Below, piece after piece: positions 16,577 through 25,480 of a stretch of 64,000 bases of DNA. Positions within the stretch are counted from its first letter, which is position 1. Each line of letters opens with the position of its first letter. A program made the position numbers and the translations under genes. The notes under the pieces were generated by a model, which saw only the letters and a list, made by a program, of their open reading frames with translations, searched no databases and was not told where the DNA came from. The stretch comes from Flavobacterium haoranii (GTDB lineage Bacteria > Bacteroidota > Bacteroidia > Flavobacteriales > Flavobacteriaceae): NCBI GenBank assembly GCA_003246205.1, contig QKBC01000025.1:124001-188000 (forward strand), in the 5' to 3' direction.

Positions 16577-17553
16577 AATTCGACTTTTTAATAAGTTCAG
16601 AGCGTTCCGGAAGCAATTTGATTACAAAGTTAATTGATAATCATTCCCTTTATTGCGGGCCAACACCACCGCATTTGCTTCGTGTTTTTGATCCGGTTAT
16701 GGATAAATACGGGAATTTGGAAGAAGAAACTAACTGGGATGCATTTATTAAAGATATACACGATTTTTTTTATTGTAAAATAGGAGTCTGGAAATCAGAT
16801 TTTAGTAAAGAAGAATTAAAGAGCGTAGCTCCCAGAACTCTTGCAAATGTGGTTAGCTATATCTATGAGAAAGAAGCAAAAGCACATGATAAAACAAAGG
16901 TTTTTGTAAAAGAAGTCAGAACCTATGACTTTTTTAATGCCGTAGTGCAAGGTTTTGAAGGAGCAAAATTTATTTGGTTAGTGAGAGATCCGAGAGATAT
17001 GGCATTATCATGGAGTAAATCTCCGGTTCATAGAGGTGATATTGTTCGTTCTGCAAGAGTTTGGGCAAAAAACCAAGCGGAAACCTTAAAGCTTTTCAAG
17101 CAATTTCCCGACAAAATTTTGTTGGTGAAATACGAAGACCTCATATTAAACCAAGATGCAGAATTGCAAAAAATCTGTAATTTTCTGGATATTGCGTATG
17201 AAGCCACAATGGTAGATTACCACAAAAATAAAATTTCCAGAGAAAATGCAGTACAAACGGATAACTGGAAAAATTTAGATAAATCGATTATTAAAGACAA
17301 TTCGAAGAAATATTTAAAGTCGCTGACTAAAGAACAAATTCAGTTCATAGAATATGTGTGCCAAAACGAGATGGAGGCTTTAAGTTATCCGTTTGAATTT
17401 CCTGTTCTTTCAGCCGAAGAATTTGCCGTAATAGAACCTTTATTACAGAAAGAAGAACGACATGAAAAAGCAGAATATCAGTTGATCGATGAAGAAGAAA
17501 AAAGAAAACGGGAAAAATGGTATAAAAAATTTACTGAAATCCAAGAACTGTAG
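16573..17553 (+). CDS. Sulfotransferase family protein (second of a tandem pair)
   Basis: A 326-residue sulfotransferase, distinct from the preceding copy. The 5'-loop is LISSERSGSNLITKL (about 5-19) and the 3'-phosphate motif is IWLVRDPRDMALSWSKSP near 138-155. The C-terminal 40 residues are rich in Glu and Lys (about 290-326) and probably helical. It overlaps the first sulfotransferase by four bases (ATGA). Two non-identical enzymes side by side point to two sulfation positions or two acceptors rather than a recent duplication. Chemical role is well supported by motifs; the glycan target is inferred. Confidence 0.85.
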   Translation: MKFDFLISSERSGSNLITKLIDNHSLYCGPTPPHLLRVFDPVMDKYGNLEEETNWDAFIKDIHDFFYCKIGVWKSDFSKEELKSVAPRTLANVVSYIYEKEAKAHDKTKVFVKEVRTYDFFNAVVQGFEGAKFIWLVRDPRDMALSWSKSPVHRGDIVRSARVWAKNQAETLKLFKQFPDKILLVKYEDLILNQDAELQKICNFLDIAYEATMVDYHKNKISRENAVQTDNWKNLDKSIIKDNSKKYLKSLTKEQIQFIEYVCQNEMEALSYPFEFPVLSAEEFAVIEPLLQKEERHEKAEYQLIDEEEKRKREKWYKKFTEIQEL

Positions 17554-17558
17554 CCAAG

Positions 17559-18572
17559 ATGGAAAAGGAGAATCTTCATGAAATACCGATGGTCAGTATA
17601 TGTTGTTTAACATATAATCACGAAGAATATGTTAAACAGACCTTAGATGGTTTTTTGATGCAAAAAACAAACTTTCCGTTTGAGATTGTAATTCATGATG
17701 ATGCTTCCACTGATAATACAGCCAATATCATAAGGGAATATGCTGATAAGCACCCTGATATTTTCAAACCTTTATTGCAAACAGAGAACCAGCGGTCTAA
17801 GTTTGGCGGAGGAATGAATCCACGGTTTAATTTTCCCAGAGCTAAAGGGAAATATATAGCCATTTGTGAAGGAGATGATTATTGGACAGATCCGTATAAA
17901 CTTCAAAAACAAGTTGATTTTTTAGAGAATAATCAGGAATACGTTCTTTGCTTCCATGAGGTAAAGATTTTAAAGCCTAATGGGGAATTAGTAGAGGATT
18001 ATATAACAAAAGTTCCTGAGAACTATCAAACGCAAGAGGATTTTGCAAGATCAGGAAATTATATTCATGCACCTTCCGTACTATTTAAGAATGTAATTAA
18101 AACTTTTCCGGAAAGTTTCTGGAAAACACCAGTAGGCGATTTTTTTATTTATATGCTCGTAACAAATTACGGCAAAATAATAAAGCTTAATGATGTCATG
18201 GCGGTTTATAGAGCCGGAAGCGGGGTTTGGAGTACACAATCTGCCTACCCTAAAAATTTCAGGACAGCTTATGCCTACGCTTTGATTGTTGAAAGTAGAG
18301 AAGTAAATGAAAAAGTAATACAGATATTATTGGAACGAATTCGGCTCTTTTTACTTCGTTTCTATGAAAATAGCACGGTCGATGATTTAAAGAAATTGAC
18401 TACAACACCTGAAGTACAACAAGTGATTTATGAAAGCTTACAACAAATAATTCAGGAAAAAGACCACTTGTTAAAGAAAGAAAGAGAAAACCATATTGAT
18501 AATGTAGCTACAAAACATTTGGTCAAAAAATTGTTCAAACAATTGAAAAAGAAAGTATGGAAAAACCGCTAG
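17559..18572 (+). CDS. Family 2 glycosyltransferase
   Basis: A GT-A glycosyltransferase of 337 residues. VSICCLTYNHEEYVKQTLDG (about 12-31) and VIHDDASTDNT mark the nucleotide-sugar fold; EGDDYWTDP near 107 carries the metal-binding acidic motif. The C-terminal 50 residues form a charged helix ending in a run of lysines (KKLFKQLKKKVWKNR), likely to hold the protein at the membrane. Its last 16 bases contain the start of the next gene. It begins the glycosyltransferase series that follows the sulfotransferases. Donor and acceptor are unknown. Confidence 0.88.
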   Translation: MEKENLHEIPMVSICCLTYNHEEYVKQTLDGFLMQKTNFPFEIVIHDDASTDNTANIIREYADKHPDIFKPLLQTENQRSKFGGGMNPRFNFPRAKGKYIAICEGDDYWTDPYKLQKQVDFLENNQEYVLCFHEVKILKPNGELVEDYITKVPENYQTQEDFARSGNYIHAPSVLFKNVIKTFPESFWKTPVGDFFIYMLVTNYGKIIKLNDVMAVYRAGSGVWSTQSAYPKNFRTAYAYALIVESREVNEKVIQILLERIRLFLLRFYENSTVDDLKKLTTTPEVQQVIYESLQQIIQEKDHLLKKERENHIDNVATKHLVKKLFKQLKKKVWKNR

Positions 18573-19435
18573 TATCCATTTGTTTGCCGATTTATAACGG
18601 AGAGAAATATTTAGAAGAAGCGCTGAGTAGTATAAAAGAACAAACCTATTCTAATATTGAAGTGGTGATCAGTGACGACAATTCTAAAGATAACTCTCGA
18701 AATATTGTTGAACGTTTTAAGGCTTCAGTAAATTTTCCTGTCTTTATTCATCAGCATGAACCGCAAGGAATCGGAGCCAATTGGAACAACAGTGTCAAAA
18801 AAGCAAACGGAGAATTTATCAAATTCCTTTTTCAGGACGATCTTTTAGAACCAACTTGCATTGAAGAAATGGTTCATTTAGCGTTACAGGATAAGGCAAT
18901 AGGATTAGTGTTTTGTAAGCGAAAATTTATTCATGACAAAACTAATCCTCAACATATCGAATGGTTGGAAAGAAGCGGAAGTTTACACCAAACCTGGAAA
19001 AGCGCGGATTTTGAAAAAAACAGGATAATGACTGGTAGAAAACTGCTGAATGATGAGAATCTGTTACAGTCGCCGGTAAACAAAATAGGCGAACCTACCG
19101 CAGTATTGATCCGTAAAGAGTGTTTTGAAAAAGTAGGATATTTTGATACCCGACTCAAACAAATATTAGATTATGAATATTGGTTTCGTATCTTTAAGAA
19201 GTATCATATTGCCTTTGTAGATAAAGAACTTGTTACGTTCCGGTTGCATGACCAGCAAGCAACAGCCGTTAATCAAAGAAAGGCCGTTGACGAATCAGAA
19301 CAGATTAGAAGAATTGTCTATAAAAACTACTTCTGGCAAATACATCCATACTATAGAAAGAACTTTTTCTTGCAATATAATTTTTTTGGGAAAGTACTAA
19401 AGAAAGTAACCCGAATACTAAAAAGATTAAAGTAA
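18557..19435 (+). CDS. Family 2 glycosyltransferase
   Basis: A GT-A enzyme of 292 residues. It opens with VSICLPIYNGEKYLEEALSS (about 6-25), followed by VVISDDNSKDNS and LFQDDLLEP near 91-98, the acidic metal-binding site. The C-terminus is basic (KVLKKVTRILKRLK). The start lies inside the previous gene, 16 bases from its stop, and the stop overlaps the next ATG by one base, so translation of the series is coupled. Its junction with the upstream gene is repeated almost exactly at 23591. The sugar transferred is not predictable from sequence. Confidence 0.88.
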   Translation: MEKPLVSICLPIYNGEKYLEEALSSIKEQTYSNIEVVISDDNSKDNSRNIVERFKASVNFPVFIHQHEPQGIGANWNNSVKKANGEFIKFLFQDDLLEPTCIEEMVHLALQDKAIGLVFCKRKFIHDKTNPQHIEWLERSGSLHQTWKSADFEKNRIMTGRKLLNDENLLQSPVNKIGEPTAVLIRKECFEKVGYFDTRLKQILDYEYWFRIFKKYHIAFVDKELVTFRLHDQQATAVNQRKAVDESEQIRRIVYKNYFWQIHPYYRKNFFLQYNFFGKVLKKVTRILKRLK

Positions 19436-20397
19436 TGTCCAGCCCTAAAGTTTCCATATTAGTTCCGAATTATAATCACGCTTCTTTTTTAGAGAAAAGA
19501 TTAGACAGTATATTTAATCAGACCTTTCAGGATTTTGAAGTGATATTGTTAGACGATTGCAGTACAGACAATAGTGTTGAAGTATTGAGCAAGTACAGCC
19601 GGAATGAAAAAGTAGCACACTTTATAGTTAATGAAGTCAATACAGGAAGCCCGTTCAAACAGTGGCAAAAAGGGTTTGAATTGGCAAAAGGCGAATGGAT
19701 ATGGATAGCAGAAAGCGATGATTATGCCGATTATACTTTCTTGGAAAAGTTACTAAACTTTAATAAGGAAAATGGAGAAACCTCGGATTTGATTTACAGC
19801 CAGTCAAATGATGTGGATGAAGAAGGAAATTTCGTTGAAAATAGGATTGGTTACACCGAAAATTTTACGCCCAATTTATGGCGCAATAGTTTTATAATCG
19901 AGGGACATGAATTTGTTGAAAAATACCTGAAAGTAAAATGTGTTATACCCAATGCAAGCGCTGTACTGTTTAAAAAGGCTTTGTTGAAAGAAGCGGTAAT
20001 GGACAGTGGTTTTTTAAAGATGCGAATTTGCGGCGATTGGTATTTCTGGATTCGCCTGCTGCAACAAGCTAAAGTTGGGTTTTATAATGAACCGCTTAAC
20101 TCTTTCAGATTTCATAGAAACGTGACCCGCAATCAGCGAAACTATCAAAAGATATTTATTCGATGTTCTGAAGAAAAAACGATACGAGACTATTTGGACA
20201 CGACTTATAACGCTAATCAAAGAGATGAGGCAGCTGTTCTGTACGAACGATGGTTTAAGAACAATAGTATTTCTAAATTGTTCAGTAAAGAATTTTACGC
20301 AGTAAAATTGCGCTCAACTTCTTATTATAGCTATATTAAACAGTTTTTTACAGTACATAAAACAAAAGAAAAATTACTAAAGAAGTTCAAAAGATGA
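19435..20397 (+). CDS. Family 2 glycosyltransferase
   Basis: A GT-A enzyme of 320 residues, with VSILVPNYNHASFLEKRLDS near the N-terminus, ILLDDCSTDNSVEVL, and AESDDYADYTFLEKLL near 98-113 giving the metal-binding acidic motif. CGDWYFWIRLLQQAK near 200 corresponds to the acceptor-side segment usual in this family. The C-terminal tail is basic (KEKLLKKFKR). It overlaps the gene before by one base and the gene after by four. It presumably adds one residue of the repeat unit; the donor is unknown. Confidence 0.88.
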   Translation: MSSPKVSILVPNYNHASFLEKRLDSIFNQTFQDFEVILLDDCSTDNSVEVLSKYSRNEKVAHFIVNEVNTGSPFKQWQKGFELAKGEWIWIAESDDYADYTFLEKLLNFNKENGETSDLIYSQSNDVDEEGNFVENRIGYTENFTPNLWRNSFIIEGHEFVEKYLKVKCVIPNASAVLFKKALLKEAVMDSGFLKMRICGDWYFWIRLLQQAKVGFYNEPLNSFRFHRNVTRNQRNYQKIFIRCSEEKTIRDYLDTTYNANQRDEAAVLYERWFKNNSISKLFSKEFYAVKLRSTSYYSYIKQFFTVHKTKEKLLKKFKR

Positions 20398-21641
20398 GAA
20401 TTGCCATTGTCGTAAATAAGTTTCCTGTATTGACAGAGACATTCATTGTCAACCAGATTACCTCTTTAATTGACGGTGGGCACGATGTTACGATTTTGTC
20501 TCTGACCAAAGGAGAAACTAGAAATTCTCATGACGCAATTCATCACTATAATTTGTTAGACAAAGTACGTTATCTTGCAGACGAGCCCAAAAGTAAAATA
20601 ACCCGGATTACATTCTTTATTCAATACCTGTTAAAAAACAAAAAACAGTATAAGGTAAGCAAAGTGCTAAAGGCATTAAATGTTTTTCGTTATAAAGCAC
20701 AAGCTATTTCATTGCATACTTTTTATAGAAATCAGTGGTTTTTAGGTGAAGATTTTGATGTTATTCATGCTCATTTTGCTTCTGTAGGAGTCTTTATTAC
20801 CGGATTAAGGAAAGATGGTTTTTTCCCGAAATCAAAGTTGGCTGTGTCATTTCACGGTTCAGATATCATTCCTCAGAATATCGAAAGATACAAGCAAAAC
20901 TATAAATTGCTGTTCGAGAAAATGAATTTAATTATCTATAATTCAGAATATACCTTATCTATTTTAGAGAAAACAACAACGATCGATTCCAGATTTAAGC
21001 TGTTACCGGTAGGATTAGATGTTAATAAGTTCAAAACAGCAGAAACGATTGTTCGGAAAGAACCTTTTGAAATACTTTTCTGTGGAAGGCTAGTCGATTT
21101 CAAAGCACCGGATTTAGCAGTCGAAATAGTAAATGAATTAGTTAAAAAAGGCCACAGCGTTCATTTGAGTATTGTTGGAGAAGGCCCTTTACAAGAAAAG
21201 CTGAAAAAGTTGATCCAAGATTATGGTTTAGAACAGAACATTTCGCTTTTAGGAGCTATAAGTCAAGAAGAAATAGTGGCTCATTTAGGAAAAACAGCTG
21301 TATTCTTATTGCCGGGAATCACTGAGGAAGAAACAAAAAGAGCAGAAAATCAAGGCTTGGTAATACAAGAAGCACAAGCAATGCAAGTTCCGGTGGTGGT
21401 TTCAGATGCCGGAGGAATGAAATATGGATTGGTCAATAATGTTACAGGTTTTGTTGTTAAAGAAAAGGATATTCCTAGCTTTGTAGAAAAGTTGGAAACT
21501 TTAATTCAAGATGAACCTCTGAGAATGGATATGGGGAAAAAAGGAAGAGCTTTTGTAAAGGAATATTTTGATTCTAAGGTTTTGTATCAAAGATTGTTGG
21601 AATATTATAATTTACTTTTAAATGAAAATTTTACACATTAA
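20394..21641 (+). CDS. Family 4 glycosyltransferase, WcaL/AmsK-like
   Basis: A GT-B retaining glycosyltransferase of 415 residues. The N-terminus AIVVNKFPVLTETFIVNQI resembles WcaL/AmsK enzymes of exopolysaccharide synthesis. DVIHAHFAS and SFHGSDI mark the acceptor domain; EILFCGRLVDFKAPD and the E-x7-E region (ENQGLVIQEAQAMQVPVVVS, near 320) mark the donor domain. The gene overlaps its upstream neighbour by four bases and the next by 20. It likely transfers a hexose in repeat-unit assembly at the inner membrane. The specificity suggested by the WcaL resemblance is weak evidence. Confidence 0.88.
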   Translation: MRIAIVVNKFPVLTETFIVNQITSLIDGGHDVTILSLTKGETRNSHDAIHHYNLLDKVRYLADEPKSKITRITFFIQYLLKNKKQYKVSKVLKALNVFRYKAQAISLHTFYRNQWFLGEDFDVIHAHFASVGVFITGLRKDGFFPKSKLAVSFHGSDIIPQNIERYKQNYKLLFEKMNLIIYNSEYTLSILEKTTTIDSRFKLLPVGLDVNKFKTAETIVRKEPFEILFCGRLVDFKAPDLAVEIVNELVKKGHSVHLSIVGEGPLQEKLKKLIQDYGLEQNISLLGAISQEEIVAHLGKTAVFLLPGITEEETKRAENQGLVIQEAQAMQVPVVVSDAGGMKYGLVNNVTGFVVKEKDIPSFVEKLETLIQDEPLRMDMGKKGRAFVKEYFDSKVLYQRLLEYYNLLLNENFTH

Positions 21642-22812
21642 TACATACGATAAAGGAGGTGCAGCTACTGCGTGTAGAAGAATCCATTTAGGGCTTTTGG
21701 AGCAAGGTGTAGATTCTAAGGTTTTATATTTAAAGAAAACTAAAGATATAAAAGGAACCTATCAATTTCCACAACCGAAAAAATCAATTCCGGAGCGAAT
21801 TTTAGAAAAAATAAAACAAAAATTTTTTCCGAAGCAAGACCCGATAGCAAAATTTCAGGATCAAATAGAGATTTTTTCCTATCCTGATTCAAAATACGAT
21901 ATTACACAACACCCATTATACAAAGAAGCAGATATTATTCAGTTGAACTGGGTTTCAACATTTTTAGATGAAACTACTTTTTTTGCTAAAAATACGAAGC
22001 CTGTAATCTGGAGAATGGCTGATTTATATGCCTGTGGAGGAGGAAATCATTATGAGAAAAATTTTCCGTTTACAGAATTAGAACCATTAATAAAACATAA
22101 TAAAAATGCTCGAAAAAAAGCTTTAATCGGTGCAAATCTAACGATGGTTTGTATTTCAAACTGGGTAAAAGAAAAAGCAGAAGCGAGTGATATTATCGGT
22201 TCTTTCCCTAAAACAATTATTCACAACGGAGTAGATTTAAGTGTTTTTAAACCGTATGACAAATATTGGTCCAGAACAGTTTTTAATTTGTCTCCAGAAA
22301 AAAAAATAGTGCTGTTAGGAGCAGACATGCTAAAAAATGAAAGAAAAGGAATAGATCTGGCTCAGGAAGCATTAAAACAAATTCAGGGAACCAGAGATGA
22401 TGTTCAGGTCGTTACATTCGGTAAAGGCGAACCCTGGAGTCCGGAAGTTATTAGTTTAGGAGAAATACAGGACGAACGCCTTTTGGCAATTCTGTATTCA
22501 GCGGCAGATTTATTTATAATGTCATCCATAGAAGAAGCATTCGGACAAGTAACGATAGAAGCATTAGCTTGCGGATTACCGGTAGTTTCTTTCCCGACCG
22601 GTGGAAGTATTGATATTATTAAGGAAGAAGAAAATGGTATTTTGGCAAAAGATTTTACTGCAGATGAATTAGCTAAAGCACTAACTAAAGCCTTGTCAAA
22701 ATCATTTGATTCGAAAGTTATTACAAGCGATGTTCAAGAAAGATTTGATATAAAAAATAAAGTTTTAGAATATCGCAAACTTTATGAAAGTATTTTACAG
22801 TCAAATTCATAG
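21622..22812 (+). CDS. Family 4 glycosyltransferase, WcaC-like
   Basis: A GT-B enzyme of 396 residues. The start KILHINTYDKGGAATACRRI, followed by LGLLEQGVDSKVLYL and later YACGGGNHYEKNF, is the pattern of WcaC-like transferases. The donor-binding half has VLLGADMLKNERKG and the E-x7-E motif SIEEAFGQVTIEALACGLPVV near 295-315. ATG 21622 lies 20 bases inside the preceding gene, a long but plausible coupled overlap. It is followed two bases later by another glycosyltransferase. Donor sugar unknown. Confidence 0.88.
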   Translation: MKILHINTYDKGGAATACRRIHLGLLEQGVDSKVLYLKKTKDIKGTYQFPQPKKSIPERILEKIKQKFFPKQDPIAKFQDQIEIFSYPDSKYDITQHPLYKEADIIQLNWVSTFLDETTFFAKNTKPVIWRMADLYACGGGNHYEKNFPFTELEPLIKHNKNARKKALIGANLTMVCISNWVKEKAEASDIIGSFPKTIIHNGVDLSVFKPYDKYWSRTVFNLSPEKKIVLLGADMLKNERKGIDLAQEALKQIQGTRDDVQVVTFGKGEPWSPEVISLGEIQDERLLAILYSAADLFIMSSIEEAFGQVTIEALACGLPVVSFPTGGSIDIIKEEENGILAKDFTADELAKALTKALSKSFDSKVITSDVQERFDIKNKVLEYRKLYESILQSNS

Positions 22813-22814
22813 CC

Positions 22815-23606
22815 ATGCACAATATTTCTCTTTCAATTATAACCATTAATTTTAATCAAGCCAAAGGTTTAGAAGAAACAATTCGTTCTGTTGTAGCCCA
22901 AAGTTTTGACAACTACCAATATCTTGTTATTGATGGCGGTTCAACAGATGAAAGTGTTAACGTTATTGAAAGATATAAAGATAAAATCCACCATTGGGTA
23001 AGCGAAAAAGACAATGGAATTTATAATGCTATGAATAAAGGAATAGCCGCTGCAAAAGGAGAGTATATCTTATTTTTGAATAGCGGCGATGTGTTAATTT
23101 CAGAAAAAGCATTGCAGGATTTCGTTTTACACCAGGATTTTAAAGGCGATATTATTTATGGAGATTATCAGTTTGCAAACGGACAAAAGATTTATCCGGA
23201 TAAAGTGACTCCTTATTATTTTGTAAAATCATCTTTACCACATCAAAGTACTTTTTTTAAAAGAAGCATTTTTGATATTATGGGTGTTTTCGATGAATCA
23301 TATCGAATAGCTGCCGATAGAGCTTTTTATTTAAAATGTATGGTGAGCAATCAATTTCAATGGCAACATATACATTACCCGTTAACAATATTCGATTTAG
23401 AAGGTATCAGTAATAGTTCCGGACACTTGAAAAAGAAACAAGTGGAAGACGAAAGACTTTTACAAGAGAACCTAGGCGTGTTTTATTCCGATTATCAGAA
23501 GATGTTAGCCTTAGAAAAAGAGCTGAATGATACCAAAAGAAAAACGTTAAAAGGGATACTGAAAAGAATGGTAACCAAAAGTAAAAGAATATGGAAGAGC
23601 CGTTAG
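22815..23606 (+). CDS. Family 2 glycosyltransferase, WcaE-like
   Basis: A GT-A enzyme of 263 residues with the motifs of the WcaE-like group: LSIITINFNQAKGLEETI, YLVIDGGSTDESVNVIE, SEKDNGIYNAMNKGIAAAKG and FLNSGDVLI. The C-terminus is strongly basic (KGILKRMVTKSKRIWKSR). Its last 16 bases contain the start of the following glycosyltransferase, and this junction is nearly the same as the one at 18557-18572. The role in adding one sugar of the repeat is inferred from family and position. Confidence 0.88.
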   Translation: MHNISLSIITINFNQAKGLEETIRSVVAQSFDNYQYLVIDGGSTDESVNVIERYKDKIHHWVSEKDNGIYNAMNKGIAAAKGEYILFLNSGDVLISEKALQDFVLHQDFKGDIIYGDYQFANGQKIYPDKVTPYYFVKSSLPHQSTFFKRSIFDIMGVFDESYRIAADRAFYLKCMVSNQFQWQHIHYPLTIFDLEGISNSSGHLKKKQVEDERLLQENLGVFYSDYQKMLALEKELNDTKRKTLKGILKRMVTKSKRIWKSR

Positions 23607-24484
23607 TTTCTGTTATTATACCAACGTATAACCGGCCTGATTTTTTGAAATTGACACTATTGGGAATTATGGCTCAGACCTATTCGAATTATGAAATTCT
23701 GGTAATAGACGATGGTTCTCCAACAAATGAAGCTGAGCAGGTTTGTCGTTCTTTCGAAAAAGTTCAGTATTACAAAATCGAAAACTCCGGTGGTCCGGCA
23801 AAACCCAGAAATATCGGTATACAAAAGGCGAAAGGTAAATACTTGGCTTTTACAGATGATGATGACCTTTGGCTTCCTGAGAAATTGGAAAAACAAGTTC
23901 GTGTCCTAGAAAATAATCCCGATTTTGGTTTAGTTCACGGCTGTTGTGAAGTGATTGATAAAAAAGGAGAATTGAAGAACAGAATAATCGGCCGATTAAG
24001 GAATCCGGAAGAAAAACATGGCGATGTTTCACAAAAGATGTTGGGAAGATGGACGGTTATGATGCCGACCTCTTTTATCAGAAAAACTGTTGTAGATAAA
24101 GTAGGTTTCTTTAATGAAACAATGCCTTCGGCTGGTGAAGATATGGAGTTTTGGGCACGTTGCTCGTTTGAAACAAAATTCTATTATCAGGAGGAATCTT
24201 TGGTATATTACCGTGTTCACGGCAATAATATTTCGGATAATAAAAAAGGATATCAAGAACTTCCATTGCATTTAAAAAAAGTATTGAATGGCGTTTTTGG
24301 ACGAAAAAAAATAACACTATCTGTGTATAAATTATTGAATCAACGGTTAGGGATATTATTTTTAAGCCGATTGAAACAAAATCCTGTTTGGATTTTACAA
24401 AACATGAAAGTTTTTGATTCTTTTTGGTTTATAAAATGGAATTATGTGAAACATTTAATCGCAAACATTCTGAAAAGGGATTAA
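23591..24484 (+). CDS. Family 2 glycosyltransferase
   Basis: A GT-A enzyme of 297 residues, with VSVIIPTYNRPDFLKLTL at the start, LVIDDGSPTNEAEQV, and FTDDDDLWLPEKLEKQ near 82-97 for metal and nucleotide binding. MPSAGEDMEFWARCSFE near 180 is the acceptor-side segment. It begins inside the previous gene. It closes the uninterrupted overlapping series that began with the aminotransferase at 13985; a 66-base gap with a promoter element follows. Donor and acceptor are unknown. Confidence 0.88.
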   Translation: MEEPLVSVIIPTYNRPDFLKLTLLGIMAQTYSNYEILVIDDGSPTNEAEQVCRSFEKVQYYKIENSGGPAKPRNIGIQKAKGKYLAFTDDDDLWLPEKLEKQVRVLENNPDFGLVHGCCEVIDKKGELKNRIIGRLRNPEEKHGDVSQKMLGRWTVMMPTSFIRKTVVDKVGFFNETMPSAGEDMEFWARCSFETKFYYQEESLVYYRVHGNNISDNKKGYQELPLHLKKVLNGVFGRKKITLSVYKLLNQRLGILFLSRLKQNPVWILQNMKVFDSFWFIKWNYVKHLIANILKRD

Positions 24485-24519
24485 ATTTGATTTTTCAGGA
24501 TCATTATAATAATAACTAG

Positions 24520-24527
24520 TATATTTG
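24520..24527 (+). promoter_or_regulatory. Putative internal -7 promoter element
   Basis: TATATTTG matches TAnnTTTG exactly in the 66-base gap before the epimerase gene, 24 bases upstream of ATG 24551. A TTG at 24487-24489 lies 30 bases before it, longer than the usual -33 spacing. It would let the last three genes of this locus be transcribed separately. Confidence 0.5.
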
Positions 24528-24550
24528 GAGAACCAAAAAAAGCTTTGATA

Positions 24551-25480
24551 ATGGCAACAATACTCATTACAGGAGGTGCAGGAAATGTAGCAAGCGCTCT
24601 TGCCGGAGCATTAGCAAAAGATAAAAATAACTTTATTGTAATCGTAGATAATCTTTCAACAGGGAACTTGTCAAAAGTGCCGGAAGGAGATAATGTAAAA
24701 TTTATAAAAGCTAACGTAAATCAGTACAATGATGTAGTTCCGATTTTTGGGCGCTATAATTTCGACTTTGTGTTTCATTATGCTGCTGTTGTAGGAGTTA
24801 AACGTACTTTGGAAAACCCTATTATGGTTTTAGAAGATATCGAAGGAATTAAAAATATTTTGTCCTTGTCTAAAAACTCAGGCGTAAAAAGAGTATTTTA
24901 TTCAAGTTCGTCTGAAGTATATGGCGAACCATTCGAAATTCCGCAAAATGAAAAGACAACACCTTTAAATTCCAGATTGCCTTATGCAATTGTAAAAAAT
25001 GTAGGAGAAGCTTTTTTCAAATCCTACTATCAAGAATATGGTTTAGAATATACAATTTTCCGCTTTTTTAATACATACGGACCTAATCAAAGTGAAGATT
25101 TTGTAGTGCCGAGGTTTATAAAAGCAGCTATGAGAAATGAACCCATAACAATTTATGGCGATGGAAAACAAACACGCTCTTTTTGTTATGTAGAAGACAA
25201 TATAGAGACTTGTATAAAAGCAATGCAAGATCCGAAATGTGTAAATGATGTGCTGAACATTGGTAGCGATAGAGAAATGTCAGTTTTAGAATTAGCACAG
25301 ATCGTTATAAAATTAACAAATTCTCAGTCTGAGATCATTCATCTTCCGGCTTTAGAAGAAGGAGATATGACGCGTAGATGTCCTGATATTACGAAAATGA
25401 AACAGATTTTAGGGCGTGACTTATTACCGCTTGAAGAAGGTATTAAAAAATTGGTAAAGCATTATGAGGGTAGGATTTAA
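24551..25480 (+). CDS. NAD-dependent nucleotide-sugar epimerase/dehydratase
   Basis: An extended SDR of 309 residues. The cofactor motif is TGGAGNVAS near 7-15, and YAIVK near 143 supplies the catalytic Tyr and Lys, preceded by SSSSEVYGEP. NTYGPNQSEDFVVPRFI and TRSFCYVEDN resemble UDP-glucuronate decarboxylase and GalE-like members. The glycine motif ends in Ala-Ser rather than the usual Gly-(Y/F)IG, a small oddity. I start at ATG 24551; a TTG two codons earlier is possible but poorer. It should make an epimerised or modified UDP-sugar for the locus; the exact reaction is not decided by sequence. It overlaps the next gene by 17 bases. Confidence 0.85.
   Translation: MATILITGGAGNVASALAGALAKDKNNFIVIVDNLSTGNLSKVPEGDNVKFIKANVNQYNDVVPIFGRYNFDFVFHYAAVVGVKRTLENPIMVLEDIEGIKNILSLSKNSGVKRVFYSSSSEVYGEPFEIPQNEKTTPLNSRLPYAIVKNVGEAFFKSYYQEYGLEYTIFRFFNTYGPNQSEDFVVPRFIKAAMRNEPITIYGDGKQTRSFCYVEDNIETCIKAMQDPKCVNDVLNIGSDREMSVLELAQIVIKLTNSQSEIIHLPALEEGDMTRRCPDITKMKQILGRDLLPLEEGIKKLVKHYEGRI

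Noticed and set aside
23712..23909. 65-codon plus-strand frame inside the glycosyltransferase at 23591
   Set aside because: It is an out-of-frame reading of conserved glycosyltransferase sequence.
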